Part shown: positions 11,178 through 22,196 of the stretch, piece by piece
Position numbering within the stretch: position 1 is the first letter of the stretch
Layout of the letters: each line of letters begins with the position of its first letter
Assembly (NCBI RefSeq): GCF_902686445.1
Contig: NC_062232.1
Span: forward strand, 12,755,105 to 12,819,104
From: Sciurus carolinensis
Lineage: Eukaryota > Chordata > Mammalia > Rodentia > Sciuridae
Direction of reading: 5' to 3'
Length of the DNA: 64,000 bases
Made by a program: the position numbers and the translations under genes
The notes under the pieces: model-generated
The model's database searches: none
The model's input: the letters and a program-made list of their open reading frames with translations, nothing else
What the model was told of the DNA's origin: nothing

Positions 11178-11805
11178 ATAAATGAAGTTTATTTACAGAT
11201 TCCCATTAGTCTTCTGATCCTAGTTGGAACCACTACAAGATGGTGTAAGTCAAAGCAGGACACAGGACATTTCTTTGATTTCTTATGACTGTGTGTGATT
11301 AGCTACTCTCTTATAGGGCTCTTGTGCATGTAAATGTATGTTATTGATTTCATCCTTTACTCCCTGTGAGCCAATCAAACATGCCTCTCCAGGCCCTCTG
11401 ATGAACATCTCTTTTTGCTGCTCTGCTACACTTTCTTTGAGTTGTACCCTTCCTGGTGCTTTATTCAGTAGCCCCTCTTCTGTAAAATTATGGGATTGAT
11501 TGATAGGTGATTTAAAAATTTTTTGTGCATAAGTATATTGTTCCAGCTTACCACGGTATTAGATGGTCTTTACCCTTCCAATAGAGACACTACTGTTTTT
11601 GGTAGAAATTATGCTGCTAACTCATGTTGATTTCCTCACGTAGTCACTTATCATTTGTCTAAAAGTAAAGAAGAACAAATATACACATGGCTATAAGGTC
11701 TGTTTCACACACATACACACTCATTCACACAGACACTCACATTCTGTCCTTCATGACATTATGTATATTTGTCTTTATGGATGTTATGTGCAGCTAGCTT
11801 CATAT

Positions 11806-12009
11806 CTTTTTTGGTACTAGGGATTGAACTCTAGGGTGCTTAACTACTAAGAAATATCCCCAACCCTTTTTTGTATTTTATTTAGAAACAGGGTCTTGTT
11901 GAGTTGCTTAGGGCCTCACTAAGTTGCTGAGGCTGACTTTGAACTTGGGATCCTCCTGCTGTGGCCTCCTGAATCACTGGGATTACAGGCATGTTCCACT
12001 ACACCCAAC
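11806..12009 (-). mobile_element. B1-ID dimer
   Basis: Antisense: 'ggtactagggattgaactct', 'agacttt'-type spacer replaced by 'tttagaaacagggtcttg', and 'cactgggattacaggcatg'. Confidence 0.9.
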
Positions 12010-12509
12010 AAGTTTTGTATACTTTTATATAATTTATCTGTTCCCTTTGGGGAGAAGGGGTTAAAAACTTCCTAGTCTTTTTTTCTTTCCTTGTCCAAAT
12101 AAGAAAGCAAAATGACAAAAGCCACCTTCCCCTTTTCAACCAAATTGTTATTTTTGAAGATGAGGTGTTTTTAAATAATGAATGTAGTAAATAGAGTTCA
12201 AAGATGAAGTAATAATGTTAATTGGTGGTTTGGCCACTCAAGAAGTATAGGTCAGATTTTAGAAGCTAATGATTAAATATTTTATGTTCTTCTAGACTGT
12301 TACTCATTGTTATTTCTACCAGTCTTTTAATCTACCATAAATGCATGGAGTTTAAATAGTTTTTGGTACCAGCCCCTGTGAGTGATGAGTCCAGTAAAGG
12401 TATTTGTGTTGTGAACAAATGCTGATCAAGGTCTCAGGTCATGAGAGGTTTTCTTACAGTACATCTTTCTCTAAGGACAGGATAGCTATACTTATTTTCA
12501 ATTATAGAT

Positions 12510-12778
12510 TTATACTGTGACCATCTATGAATATAGCATATTAAATCCTGCTCTCATATAATTATAATGCACTAATTAAAATAATAATAATGATAATTAT
12601 AATATAATAATAACAGATCAGTAGAGAAGAGAAATTAGATCAGAGGGAGGTAGGAGGGGAAGGGAAGGTACTGGGAATGAGATTGACCAGATTATGATAT
12701 GTGCATGTATGGATATGGCATAATGAATCTCACTGTTATATGTAATTATAATGCACCAACAAAAATAATTAAAGATTT
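12510..12778 (+). mobile_element. Sciurid-type L1 3' end, two tandem tails
   Basis: Two successive L1-like 3' ends are seen. The first closes with 'aattataatgcactaatta' and an A-rich tail to about 12614. The second runs from 'cagatcagtagagaagag' to 'aattataatgcaccaac' and a tail. It is a sense-orientation fragment with no ORF. Confidence 0.65.
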
Positions 12779-12828
12779 AATTTCAAGGATATTCCTCCTT
12801 AGTAATATTTTTTAGATTACTCAATTTC

Positions 12829-14090
12829 TTTGTTTTTGAAAACAACTTTATTGCAAAATAATTCACAAACCATACCCATCTGAAGTATATAATTGAGTAG
12901 TTTTTAGTGTATTAACAGTTATTTACCCATCCTCTACTAACCACTAATGTAATTCCTGTTTCTGGATTTGCCTAGTCTGGACATTTCATATAAATGGAAT
13001 CATATAGTATGTGGTGTTTTATGATTGGCTGTTTAACTTAGCAGTTTTTAAAGATTCACTCATGTCTTAGCATGTACCAGTACTTCATTCCTTTTTGTTG
13101 TTGAATAGTATTCATTATGTGGATATACCACATTTTCTTGTTTATTAAGTAGTTGGGGGACATTTGGATTGTTTCCTCTTCTGGCTAATATAAGTAATAC
13201 TGCTATAAACGCATTTGTAAGTTTTCATGTGAACACATGTTTTCCTTTTCCTTTGGAGCACACCTGAGAGCAGAATTATTGGGTTGCACTATAACTCTGT
13301 TCTTGAGTAATTGTTAACCTGCTTTGCAAAACAGCTGTCCTATTTTATGTTCTTGCACCAACTGTGTGTGAGGGTTCCAATTCACCCCCATACTTGGTTT
13401 CATTTGTTACTGTCTTTTTTCGTTTTAGCCATCCTAATGGAATGAAGGGGCATCTCATTGTGGTTTTAATTTGATTTTCTAAATAACTAATGATGTTGAG
13501 CATCTCTTTATGTGCTTATTAGCCATTTGTGTCTCTTCGGTGAAATGTCTATTCAAATCCTTTATCCATTTTTAAATTAGTTTGTCTACTATTGATTTGT
13601 AAGTGTTCTTGTACTTCCATGTCTTGTCTAAATAATTATTGCCTAATTCAAGATTTTGAGGACTTAATACTATGTTTTCTTCTAAGCATTTTATAGTTTT
13701 AGGTTTTATGTTTAGGTCTGTGATCCATTTTGAGTTAATTTTTGTATAAGCTCTAAAGAAGAGGTCCAACTTCATTCTTTTGTGTATGGTATGGAGATGT
13801 CCCAGCACCATTTATTTAAAAGATAGTTTTCCCCATTGAATTGTTTTATACTCTGGTTGAAAATAAATTACCTGTAAATATATAGGTTTATTTTGGGATT
13901 CTCAGTTCTATTTAATTTATATCTGTATGTTTATGATTATGCCAGTACCACATTATCTTGATTTCTGTAATTTTGTGGTAAGTTTTGAAATCAAACGTGA
14001 TATTTTTTCTTCTACTTCATGAATATTTTGGCATTCTGGCTCCCTCGTATTTCCTTATGAATTTCAAGACAAGCTTTTCAAATTCTGTCC
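12829..14090 (-). mobile_element. Ancient L1M 3' region, antisense
   Basis: This starts 'gaaaacaactttattgc'. It contains the reversed L1 3' landmarks 'ggacatttcatataaatgga', 'catctcattgtggttttaat' and 'gaaatgtctattcaaatcc'. All reading frames are broken. Confidence 0.8.
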
Positions 14091-14604
14091 CCCTGCAAAA
14101 AAACAAAACAAAACAGAACAAAAACACAGCAAACCAAAATCCTCCACAGTAAAACAATAAAAATTGCAATGAGTGTAGAACAGTTTGGAAGATACTGCCA
14201 TTTAGTAGTAAGTCTTCTGATCAATGAACATGGGATGTCATTTAGTTTGTTTAGATTTTACATTTTCTAACCAACTTTATGGAATTTAAAAATCTGTATT
14301 GTCTCCTCACATATCATTTTGTTCTTCAAAGGTACCTGATTTATGATTCACATGGGAGCAGACAATAAAGAAGGCACTGTGAAGATACATTGTCTGTTCT
14401 CTTGGAGCTAGTTGACTTTGATTAGAAAATTTTATCTGGAGGCTTCATTGTAGTGCCAGGAATTACTTGACTGAGGATTATTCAAATCCTAGATCAGGTT
14501 ACCACAAGTAGTACTGTAACCTCAATTTTTGGAATAGTTTAAAAGTAGATGCATTGCTTATCTCTCTGGGATTGCTCAAGTTTCGAGGGGTAAACAAGTT
14601 AACC

Positions 14605-14749
14605 TTTTTTTTTATAAAGGAAAAGGTTTCTTTTTTTAAAAAAAACATTTTATTCATTTATTTATTTTTATGTGGTGCTGAAGATCAAACCCAGTGCCTC
14701 ACATGTGCTAGGCAAGCCTCTACCACTGAGCCACAACCCTAACCCCACC
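14605..14749 (-). mobile_element. ID SINE
   Basis: Antisense ID ('tggtgctgaagatcaaaccc' to 'gagccacaaccctaacccc'). Target duplication agttaacc at both ends. Confidence 0.85.
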
Positions 14750-15004
14750 AGTTAACCGTTTCGAGCACCAGTTTCAAGAATTTAATTTCCTTCCCTTGAA
14801 TTTTAAAATTTCTTTTTCATTTTCTTTTTAATGTGTTCAAAATGTAAAGAATACCACAAGCCGTTTATTGATGAGTCTCCCAATCATTCCTTTCCTGCTC
14901 CAGTGAGTTGTTAACCTTCCATTCTTAGTTATCTTTCCAGAATTTATATATAAAAATAAAGCAAATATTATTTAATTTTATCAGAGGTCTTAGAGTGCAT
15001 ATTT

Positions 15005-15215
15005 TTCTAGTCTTATTGAGATGTAATTGACAGAAATCATATATATTTACAATGTTTTGATAAAAACATGCTGAAATCATTGCCATAATCAAACTAATTA
15101 ACATATCCATCACCTCACGAAGTTCTTTTATTTTGGGTGGTGACAAAAGATCTTCTCAGCAATTTTGAAGTATACTATGCATTATTATTAACTATAGTTA
15201 GTGTGCATGTTGAGA
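15005..15215 (-). mobile_element. L1M fragment
   Basis: This carries 'ttattgagatgtaattgac', 'aacatatccatcacctcac' and 'attattattaactatagt', a recognisable old L1M 3' segment in antisense orientation. Confidence 0.65.
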
Positions 15216-15785
15216 GTTTATAAGAAGAAAGTTTATCCTAAGTAGATTTCAAACAATTTAAAATTAATTTATACTTGATCAATTTAAGTAATCATCTTAT
15301 AATTGAGAACTTCCCTCATATGTGAATTAGGAGAAAAATTTGATCTGTTCATCAATAAAGTAAACTAAGTGATGTAAAATTTTAATCAGGGTTGAACATC
15401 CTCTGCATGACATGTTGTGGGGCCACTTATCAGAACCTCTCTCTGCTTGTGAAAAAATACATAAAGGCCAGGTTCATGCTTAACTGACTGGACAAATGCT
15501 ATTCAATTCTCTAGCTAAATCCCACTCTAGATTTGAATTTAATGTAGGATTCATACATGTGATCTGAATCATTCTTTCTTTCCTCTGTATATGAAAAAAT
15601 TCAATAGAAATTATCTTATATCTCACTAGGAACCTAAAATAACCAAATAAATATATTAAATGTTATAGATTACTGAAGACAGAAGTTTTGGCAAAAAACA
15701 TAGCTTTTCAAACATTTTCATCGTATGTGCACATCACTTAATTTCTGTTCCAACTTGTATAATTCACTTGCTTTTCTTTTCCAAG

Positions 15786-15855
15786 AAGACATCTGTTAAA
15801 GATGTGGCTGATTTTCCTGTTCCTACCCAAGATGTGACTGGTGATGACAAACAAG
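15786..15855 (+). CDS. REPS2: REPS2 coding exon D (linker; tandem acceptor)
   Basis: This 70-nt exon encodes KTSVKDVADFPVPTQDVTGD followed by DKQ and the first base of the next codon. The start is set at 15786 so that E|KTSV is kept. The acceptor reads c-c-AAG-AAG, so use of the second AG (15787-15788) would start the exon at 15789 and drop one Lys. The donor 'gtacga' is weak. The product is a hydrophilic, probably disordered linker rich in Asp, Val and Pro. If intron 4 is retained, translation continues a short way and reaches a stop at 15969-15971. The junction to exon E (G|CC = Ala) keeps the frame. Confidence 0.9.
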
Positions 15856-15997
15856 GTACGAAAAGAATGAGTTTTTTTTTTCTTTCAAGGACATTCTTCC
15901 TTTATTTCCTTATCTCCTTCTTTTGGAATGGTTGGCTTCTAAAGCACATGAGAACAGTTCTCAGCATGTAAACTCATTTGGATAGATGAAATAGTTC

Positions 15998-16126
15998 AAA
16001 TTTTTTTCTTTCTTTTTTAAAATATGTTTTCAGTAGTTGATAGATCTTTATTTTATTCATTAATTTATATGTGGTGCCCACACATGCTAGGAAAGTGCTC
16101 TAGCACTGAGCTACAACCCCAGCCCC
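15998..16126 (-). mobile_element. ID SINE with internal deletion
   Basis: The antisense ID lacks about 25 bp between 'tgtggtgcc' and 'cacacatgctag'. It ends 'gagctacaaccccagcccc'. A flanking atgaaat repeat is possible. Confidence 0.8.
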
Positions 16127-17029
16127 ATGAAATTTTTTTTTTTAACAAAACTGTAGTTTTATAAAGCAAGAGCTTGAGGGTTTAGATCCCCTCATACCAT
16201 TAACCCCTTCGTCACTGTTGATTTCAAGCTATTCTGACACTTTACGGTAGAATCTGTTCTTATGAATCAGAAAATGAAGTGGAAATAATAGAGAACTCAG
16301 TATCTGCGCTGGCAGATATGATCCTAGAAAATCAATGTAAATGTACATTTGTACACAGGTCTAATCCATGAGGAAGTTCTCTTTTGGACCAAGCCTCTGT
16401 GCCAGCACTTTATCTTTTTCTCAGTGACTCTTTTGGTCTGGAGGTCTGACATGGTGCTCAGCCACAATTTGCCTATCTCATTGAGCAGCTGAGAAGCCAT
16501 GCAGCATAGTTCTCCATGTTAGAGCTACTATCAAACACAGGGATGAATTGGCTTGCAATATCTAGAAATGTAGGAAGGACCCTCCCCTCAAACCCCCATA
16601 CTTTGTATAATGCTTTCATAATCTACCAGCACCTTCCTCATATAGTGTTTTATTTGGTTCTCACAAAATTGATATGTTCCATCACCTAAAATTTAGAGAA
16701 AAGTTAAATGAAGTTCATTTAGTGCATATTATTTACTTGTACAAAAAACAAAGAAATGGGGGCAAGAAGAAAGAATTTCTAAATCTCAAGCCAGCATGCC
16801 ATCTGTTATCTGATAATGATTCACTACCTGTGATTGAGAAAGACTTATCTGAAGTGGAGCTATTTCAGGTTTTATTGTTGAGACTTGCCATTGAGTCAGT
16901 TTTTTATAGGGGCTAAACATGAATAATAAATTTTCCATTAAGCAACAATAATTTCATGCTTTTTATTTAAATATTTGCTTAGAAGAAGTAGACAAAATAG
17001 ATGTAGCCCTGTGTGTTCTGATCACTCTC

Positions 17030-17140
17030 CTAACTGGCGGATCTTAACCTTGACTGCATAGTGGAATCACCACTGGGTAAGCTCTGAAAACACTGAAGCC
17101 TGGGTTTCACCCTCAGATAGTCTCATGTCATTGATCTGGC
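17030..17140. mobile_element. Possible hAT-Charlie MER relic
   Basis: 'gactgcatagtggaatcacc' and 'gcctgggtttcaccctcaga' recall MER-type non-autonomous hAT elements. Short and diverged, so uncertain. Confidence 0.4.
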
Positions 17141-17410
17141 TGTCAGGAATGAAAGAGGGGAATTCCTTGGAATTCCTCATTCTTTCTAGTGTTACCCTGT
17201 GTATGAGGAGAGCTTATATCCATGCTCTAGGAGCTCTTTATTCTAATAAGTGCTGTAGCAACTTTTAGAGGTTTGGAAGACCTGTTTTTATAAGTGACAA
17301 CTAGAGATTCTTTATTTTAACAGAATATACCTCAGAAATAAAATTTTATAGGCTTTTTGTTCTTTTCTTTTCCTTCTCTGTGTTCTTGAAAATGAAACAA
17401 ACATCGCTAG

Positions 17411-17464
17411 CCTTGAAAAATACTATCAATGAAGACTTACCAAAGGACGTGTCTGAGGATTCAG
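17411..17464 (+). CDS. REPS2: REPS2 coding exon E (54-nt symmetric exon)
   Basis: This short exon contributes Ala completion, 17 codons (LKNTINEDLPKDVSEDS) and one extra base. It is 54 nt long with phase 1 at both ends, so skipping it would remove 18 residues without a frameshift. The acceptor ends 'catcgctag'. The nearest pyrimidine-rich run ('ttcttttcttttccttctctg') lies about 30 nt upstream, with an A-rich gap between. The donor 'gtagga' is not optimal. Both suggest a weakly defined exon that could be alternatively spliced; that is inference. The residues match the REPS2 linker ('TINEALPKDVSED' as recalled for human). The frame continues correctly into exon F. Confidence 0.88.
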
Positions 17465-18423
17465 GTAGGAGAAAACCATTTTAACATACTTTCTATATTA
17501 TTTCTACTTAAAAAAATCAGTTGTGAGAAGATTGCTCTCTCTGCAATGGTATATCTGTTTCTATCTAAATATTTGTCTTGTGTTTATTATAAGGAGACCT
17601 TTTGGCCTTCTACCCTTTTCCTCTTTTTAGATATGAGAAGAGGTTGACTTGTTTTTAAGTGGTGAGTTTAGGTTTCATTGATAGGATAACTTACTTTGAA
17701 TTTACGATTTTGCTAAAAAGTACAAAATTGAGAAGATTTGGGGTTGAGATAATTTCAACATGATGTTATACTTACTGTGTAGAGCAAGGAACTGTAAAAT
17801 AGATCAAGTGGAGGCTCAGAGTTGGTATTTTCCATTTCTGAACCAAAAATCTCAAATATTTTCTGTATACTTCACCATCAGGAAGGCAAGTAAATGTACT
17901 TATACATGGAGTGAATTCCGAGGAGAAAATAAAATCCATGTTGTCCTTTCTTGAAAAGGTAGAACTGTGTTTGTGGAACCATGTAGAATGATTGGGCCTC
18001 TGTCCTCAGCTCTCTTCTGATGGAGCCATCATTGAACCAAGGTGAACCCAGTTTAAAACTGAGTGGCTACAGAAGGCATTAATAGTTGGAGATCTGGTTA
18101 TGAGGACATGAAAGAACTTGCTGCTTTCTCTTTTACTAGTATTTCTCTTGCCTTTTTTAATAAGTAAATCATGTTTGTTGTGATTATCTGGCTATCTTCC
18201 CAGGCTTATTTGTTTAAATTTGGAATAGAGGAATCAATATAATATTGAGACTTAATGCTTTAATAAAATATTCCCAAACATTAAGTTCATTCAAGGTTTA
18301 TAAAGGATAGTGGAAAGAAGAAAGAAGAAGTAGTAGGAGGTGGGATCAAGGGAGGAAGAGAGAGGGGTGTAGAGAAAGAGAGGGGGAGAAATAATATGAA
18401 TGAGAATACATGTTTGATTTTAG

Positions 18424-18507
18424 TGATGAGGGCCTGAGAAATCTGTATTTTTAGTCAGCTCTGAGGTGATTCTAGTATGTAGCCTATTTGGAGAACCACT
18501 AACTCTA
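18424..18507. mobile_element. Possible hAT-Charlie MER relic
   Basis: 'cctgagaaatctgtattttt' to 'gaggtgattctagtatgtag' and 'ggagaaccactaac' resemble the end of the same MER-type family. Confidence 0.45.
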
Positions 18508-19775
18508 GAAAGTGATGTTACAAAATAGAAAATTAAGATTGTAGATCAGTCATGACTCTAGAAGTGGCGTGAATTCCCAAGCCTAATTTTGATTTTTGAA
18601 ACTCATTTGGATTCTTTCATCGTAGGGGGAAAAGCCCTATTTGTATAGGCTAAATGCTTAAGGCCAATTCTTTCCAGCTCTAATTTCTGGTGCTTAAGTG
18701 GATGCTTCCCAATCTTTGTAAACTTCATGTCATGAAATTAGTAAAAGCTCTTTAAATTTAGATGGATGCTTTTCCAATAACCTTTGAGCATCCTGACTCT
18801 TCCTGTTTTTTCCCCCCAGGGATTTTAGCATGAGATCAAGTGCTCTCTGAGGGATAAGCTTTAGATCTCATTTTTAACGTTCCTTGGTTAGGACTTGGCA
18901 TCACCAAGCAAAACCTAACAGGTGTGCCAGACTACATGAAGTGTATCTAAATTTGTTTCATATTGTGCCTGGGAACATGCTGTGTGTTTTCTGATTCATT
19001 CTAGCCACTGCAGCCCCTTTCTGGATATGATGGAATTCCTCATTTCAAACATACTTAATATCCCCTTTCCTTGGAAATGTTTGGTTTCTTCATGGGAGAC
19101 ACAAGAGTCTCAAGGTGGTAATTATAGTTGTGGTTATCAATCCATGTCTTGAAACAATTCACCTCAGTTCAGTTGCTGCCTTTTGGAGGGTTAATCTTTA
19201 GATTTCTCTGTCCTCCCATTCCCATTTCCTGGAAAGATGGTATTCCTGGAGTGTTCCAGGAAATTGTCATTTTTCCCTTTCTCCAGCTAAGTGAGAAACT
19301 GTGATTCATCCATTGACTTTTTGAATCCATAACACATTGTACCCTTACCATTTTTGCAGATATTCACATGCACTGAGTCAGACCTTCAGGAGCTTGGAGA
19401 CTGATAGAAGAGCTAACTATAATAGAGTAGTCCAGCCTCTTCTAGTCTGAAACCTGGGGAGACTTACCACGACTTACCCTGGATATACTTTTGCAGGTGG
19501 ATAGGGACACATCTCCCTGCTCTGCTCTTGATGATTTTGGTAATAATAATGATAATAAAGACAATGCAGGTGATGTGGTAGGTAATAGATGAGATGGTAG
19601 TGTGTTATCAGGGAGTAGGGGCATTCCTTGTTAATATTTTTCCATATTCCCTTACCCTTTTGATTGCTAAAAGTGTTTATATTTGTGGTGTCTTAAGAGA
19701 TTTCTGTTCCAACACCCTGTTCCAACCTAATTCAACCAAGCACATTACACAGTGGCAGCCTTTGTCTTGATGTCT

Positions 19776-20006
19776 CTGGATCATGTTGAGGTGTTTTAGG
19801 CTGGTTTGCTTTCATAATGTGGCCTTCAGATTGCTTTTGGTGATTTTAGGGACTGCTCCATGGCCAGCAGTCACCCCATGGTCTTACTGCTGTAAAGCAG
19901 TTCTCTACTTCCTTTACCTGTACGAACTTTGTTGTTCTGGAAGGAACTAAATTTAGAAACTGGATTTCTAATATTGAAATATTAGGAAACTGTATTTCTA
20001 TTTATG
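19776..20006 (+). repeat. 231-bp perfect direct duplication, copy 1
   Basis: This stretch is identical over 231 bp to 21450-21680, with a constant offset of 1674. It begins 'ctggatcatgttgagg' and ends 'tttctatttatg'. The flanks differ completely. No terminal repeats, poly-A tail or target-site duplications mark it as a mobile element. Confidence 0.95.
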
Positions 20007-20039
20007 TATTCTATGACAGTAACAACTTGCAATTTTACA

Positions 20040-20235
20040 GTGCATTCAGGTTTTTTAATGCCTTTACCTTCTTATCTGTCCCTGTGAGAGAGGGGCTCCA
20101 TTTTTATTGCCTTTGCTCCATAGGTGATGAAACTGAGGTTCAGGGAGGTTATAGCTAATTAGTATCATGGTAAGGAGGAGCACAAAGGTTTCAGGACTCC
20201 TAACCTGGACTCTGGTCCTGTCTCTGCATTGCTCA
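20040..20235 (-). mobile_element. MIR-like SINE
   Basis: Antisense MIR landmarks: 'ataggtgatgaaactgaggt', 'tcagggaggttatagctaat' and 'ggactctggtcc'. Confidence 0.6.
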
Positions 20236-21449
20236 TCCACACCCTCAGCCCGTGTGCCTGTCTTATCTTTTACTAGCGGGGCTCACTCCTACTTTCACAC
20301 CCATCCCTGCACCAGCAAAAAGACAAAGATAATGACAGTTGACAAAGGAATTAACGGTTACCATGGTCTGGTTTAAGGAACAGTATTTTAACATGATCAG
20401 GATTTCTCTACCCAATTTCTCCTACCCATTGGGACCCAAGGGAAAAGAGAAATACAGAGCCAGTGGTAGTGAACCTGCTCAGAGGCTTGTTCCCAGCTAT
20501 GTGGTGAGTCTGGCCACACGTTGGCTTCCCAGCCCCAGGCCTGGCTCTTTGACTGGGAGAAGGGCCCCTTTTATGTTGCCTTTGCTGCCTAAAGTTTGAA
20601 GGAGGGAACGAGGCATTTTTCCTTCTATATCCAGGTGTGGGTACGCAATATGGCAAGAAGGAACTCAAACTCCATAGGGTTTCCATACTTTTGGGGGCTG
20701 TTGTAGTGTTTCAGTTGTTTGAAACTGAAAAATGCCCGTGTTCTCACTACAGGAAGCCAAAATGCTTAAGTTGGAGAAACGTGTCTCTTCTGCAGCTGAG
20801 ACATGTGTCTCGTCTAAGGGGAATATCTCTTGGTAGTTTGCTTTGTGCCTTGTTAGCATTTATGAGGACTTCCAACTCCCTTTTCTACCCTGCTTATTTA
20901 ACTCAAGGATTTTAATGATCATCATCAATTCAGCAGGCTGCTTCAAACCAAGGAGGATTTTCATCTTTGGAGCAATGTAAAAGGATGGAATAATGCAGTG
21001 AGACATTTTCTTTTTTTAGAAAAATTTGTGAAAACAAAAGAGCAAATTATATTCTCCTTGTTCCTCATTAGTAGCACTCTTTGTATGAATTTTTATGACA
21101 TCATACAATGAAAAATTTGCAATGTTTGCAAAACCTTAACATAGCTACTGGTTTCTGAAGTTGTCTTCCATAAAGGATGGAAAACAAAAAAAGAGTGATG
21201 TTTTTGTAAATGTTTCTAATTACTTCCATAACCTTTGATGGTACAGTAGGCTCTATTGGTGTTTAGTGAGCAAGTTAGCTTATGATTTAAATTTGATGAG
21301 GAAAAGTCATATAGTTGAAAAAATATTTCAGTGATTTTATTCCATAATGTTCTTTGTCTGATTTGTTCACAGAGACATGGGACATAAGACTATTTTCTTA
21401 TGGGAAAAGCTGCATAGCTTCATTTAACTTACTTGTTGGGGCTTTGCTG

Positions 21450-21680
21450 CTGGATCATGTTGAGGTGTTTTAGGCTGGTTTGCTTTCATAATGTGGCCTT
21501 CAGATTGCTTTTGGTGATTTTAGGGACTGCTCCATGGCCAGCAGTCACCCCATGGTCTTACTGCTGTAAAGCAGTTCTCTACTTCCTTTACCTGTACGAA
21601 CTTTGTTGTTCTGGAAGGAACTAAATTTAGAAACTGGATTTCTAATATTGAAATATTAGGAAACTGTATTTCTATTTATG
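21450..21680 (+). repeat. 231-bp perfect direct duplication, copy 2
   Basis: This is the second copy of 19776-20006, with no mismatch found by eye. It is preceded by 'gggctttgctg' and followed by 'gtttattgtgacc'. The breakpoints are sharp on both sides. Confidence 0.95.
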
Positions 21681-22150
21681 GTTTATTGTGACCATGCTGC
21701 TCTGGTAGTATATTTTTAAAAAATGGGTACCTAGATAGGTTTCTTCCTAGTCCACAGGGGAGCCTAGTTCAAAATCTATTATTAGGCTATCATAATAGAC
21801 CAAGAAGCCCTCAAATATGGACCAATCATATAAAAGATAACCCTTTGAAAGGGTTGTCTTTTTATCCTGGGATATTTTCATTAATCAACTTAGGTTTGAA
21901 GAATGGCTTCTCGGATAGTGTTCTGACAGAAGAAAAATTATACTGGTTTTTCTTTCCTTTTAGTTGTGCCTTTAGCTTTAAAATAAAATTGGTAATTGTG
22001 AAAATGTGGAAACCTTCAAGTTCTCTACATGGACTACTCTACCTCACATTTACCTGTTGATATGTTCTGTATGAGCCCAGGTGCTGCATATAACCCTGTT
22101 TACCTGCGGAAATGAAACCCATCCAAACAACAAATAATCTTTTGTTTCAG

Positions 22151-22196
22151 CAACTCCTAAGGATTCCAACAGTCTCAAAGCAAGACCAAGATCCAG
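22151..22196 (+). CDS. REPS2: REPS2 coding exon F (basic linker, 46 nt)
   Basis: This 46-nt exon runs from 'ttttgtttcag' to 'gtagta'. It completes Ala (G|CA), then encodes TPKDSNSLKARPRS and the first two bases of an Arg codon (AG|A). The stretch is basic and Ser-rich and leads into the Ser cluster of exon G. The exon is not a multiple of three, so skipping it alone would break the frame. Exons F and G together are 183 nt, flanked by phase 1 on both sides, and could be skipped as a pair in frame. It is recognised by continuity with the REPS2 protein sequence. No independent domain is visible. Confidence 0.92.

Larger units (their letters stand above)
9967..15785 (+). other. REPS2: REPS2 intron 3 of the window
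   Basis: This 5,819-nt intron is dense in repeats: microsatellites at 10122-10208 and 10815-10871, several SINEs, a lineage L1 3' end (12510-12778), a long antisense L1M (12829-14090) and another L1M piece (15005-15215). 10398-10814, 11180-11700 and 15216-15780 show nothing recognised. Confidence 0.85.
15856..17410 (+). other. REPS2: REPS2 intron 4 of the window
   Basis: This 1,555-nt intron contains one internally deleted ID SINE (15998-16126) and a possible hAT-type relic (17030-17140). 16130-17025 has no recognised element. Confidence 0.83.
17465..22150 (+). other. REPS2: REPS2 intron 5 of the window
   Basis: This 4,686-nt intron is comparatively poor in SINEs. It contains a possible hAT relic (18424-18507), a MIR (20040-20235) and both copies of the perfect 231-bp duplication (19776-20006 and 21450-21680). 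Purine-rich DNA lies at 18300-18400. Confidence 0.85.
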
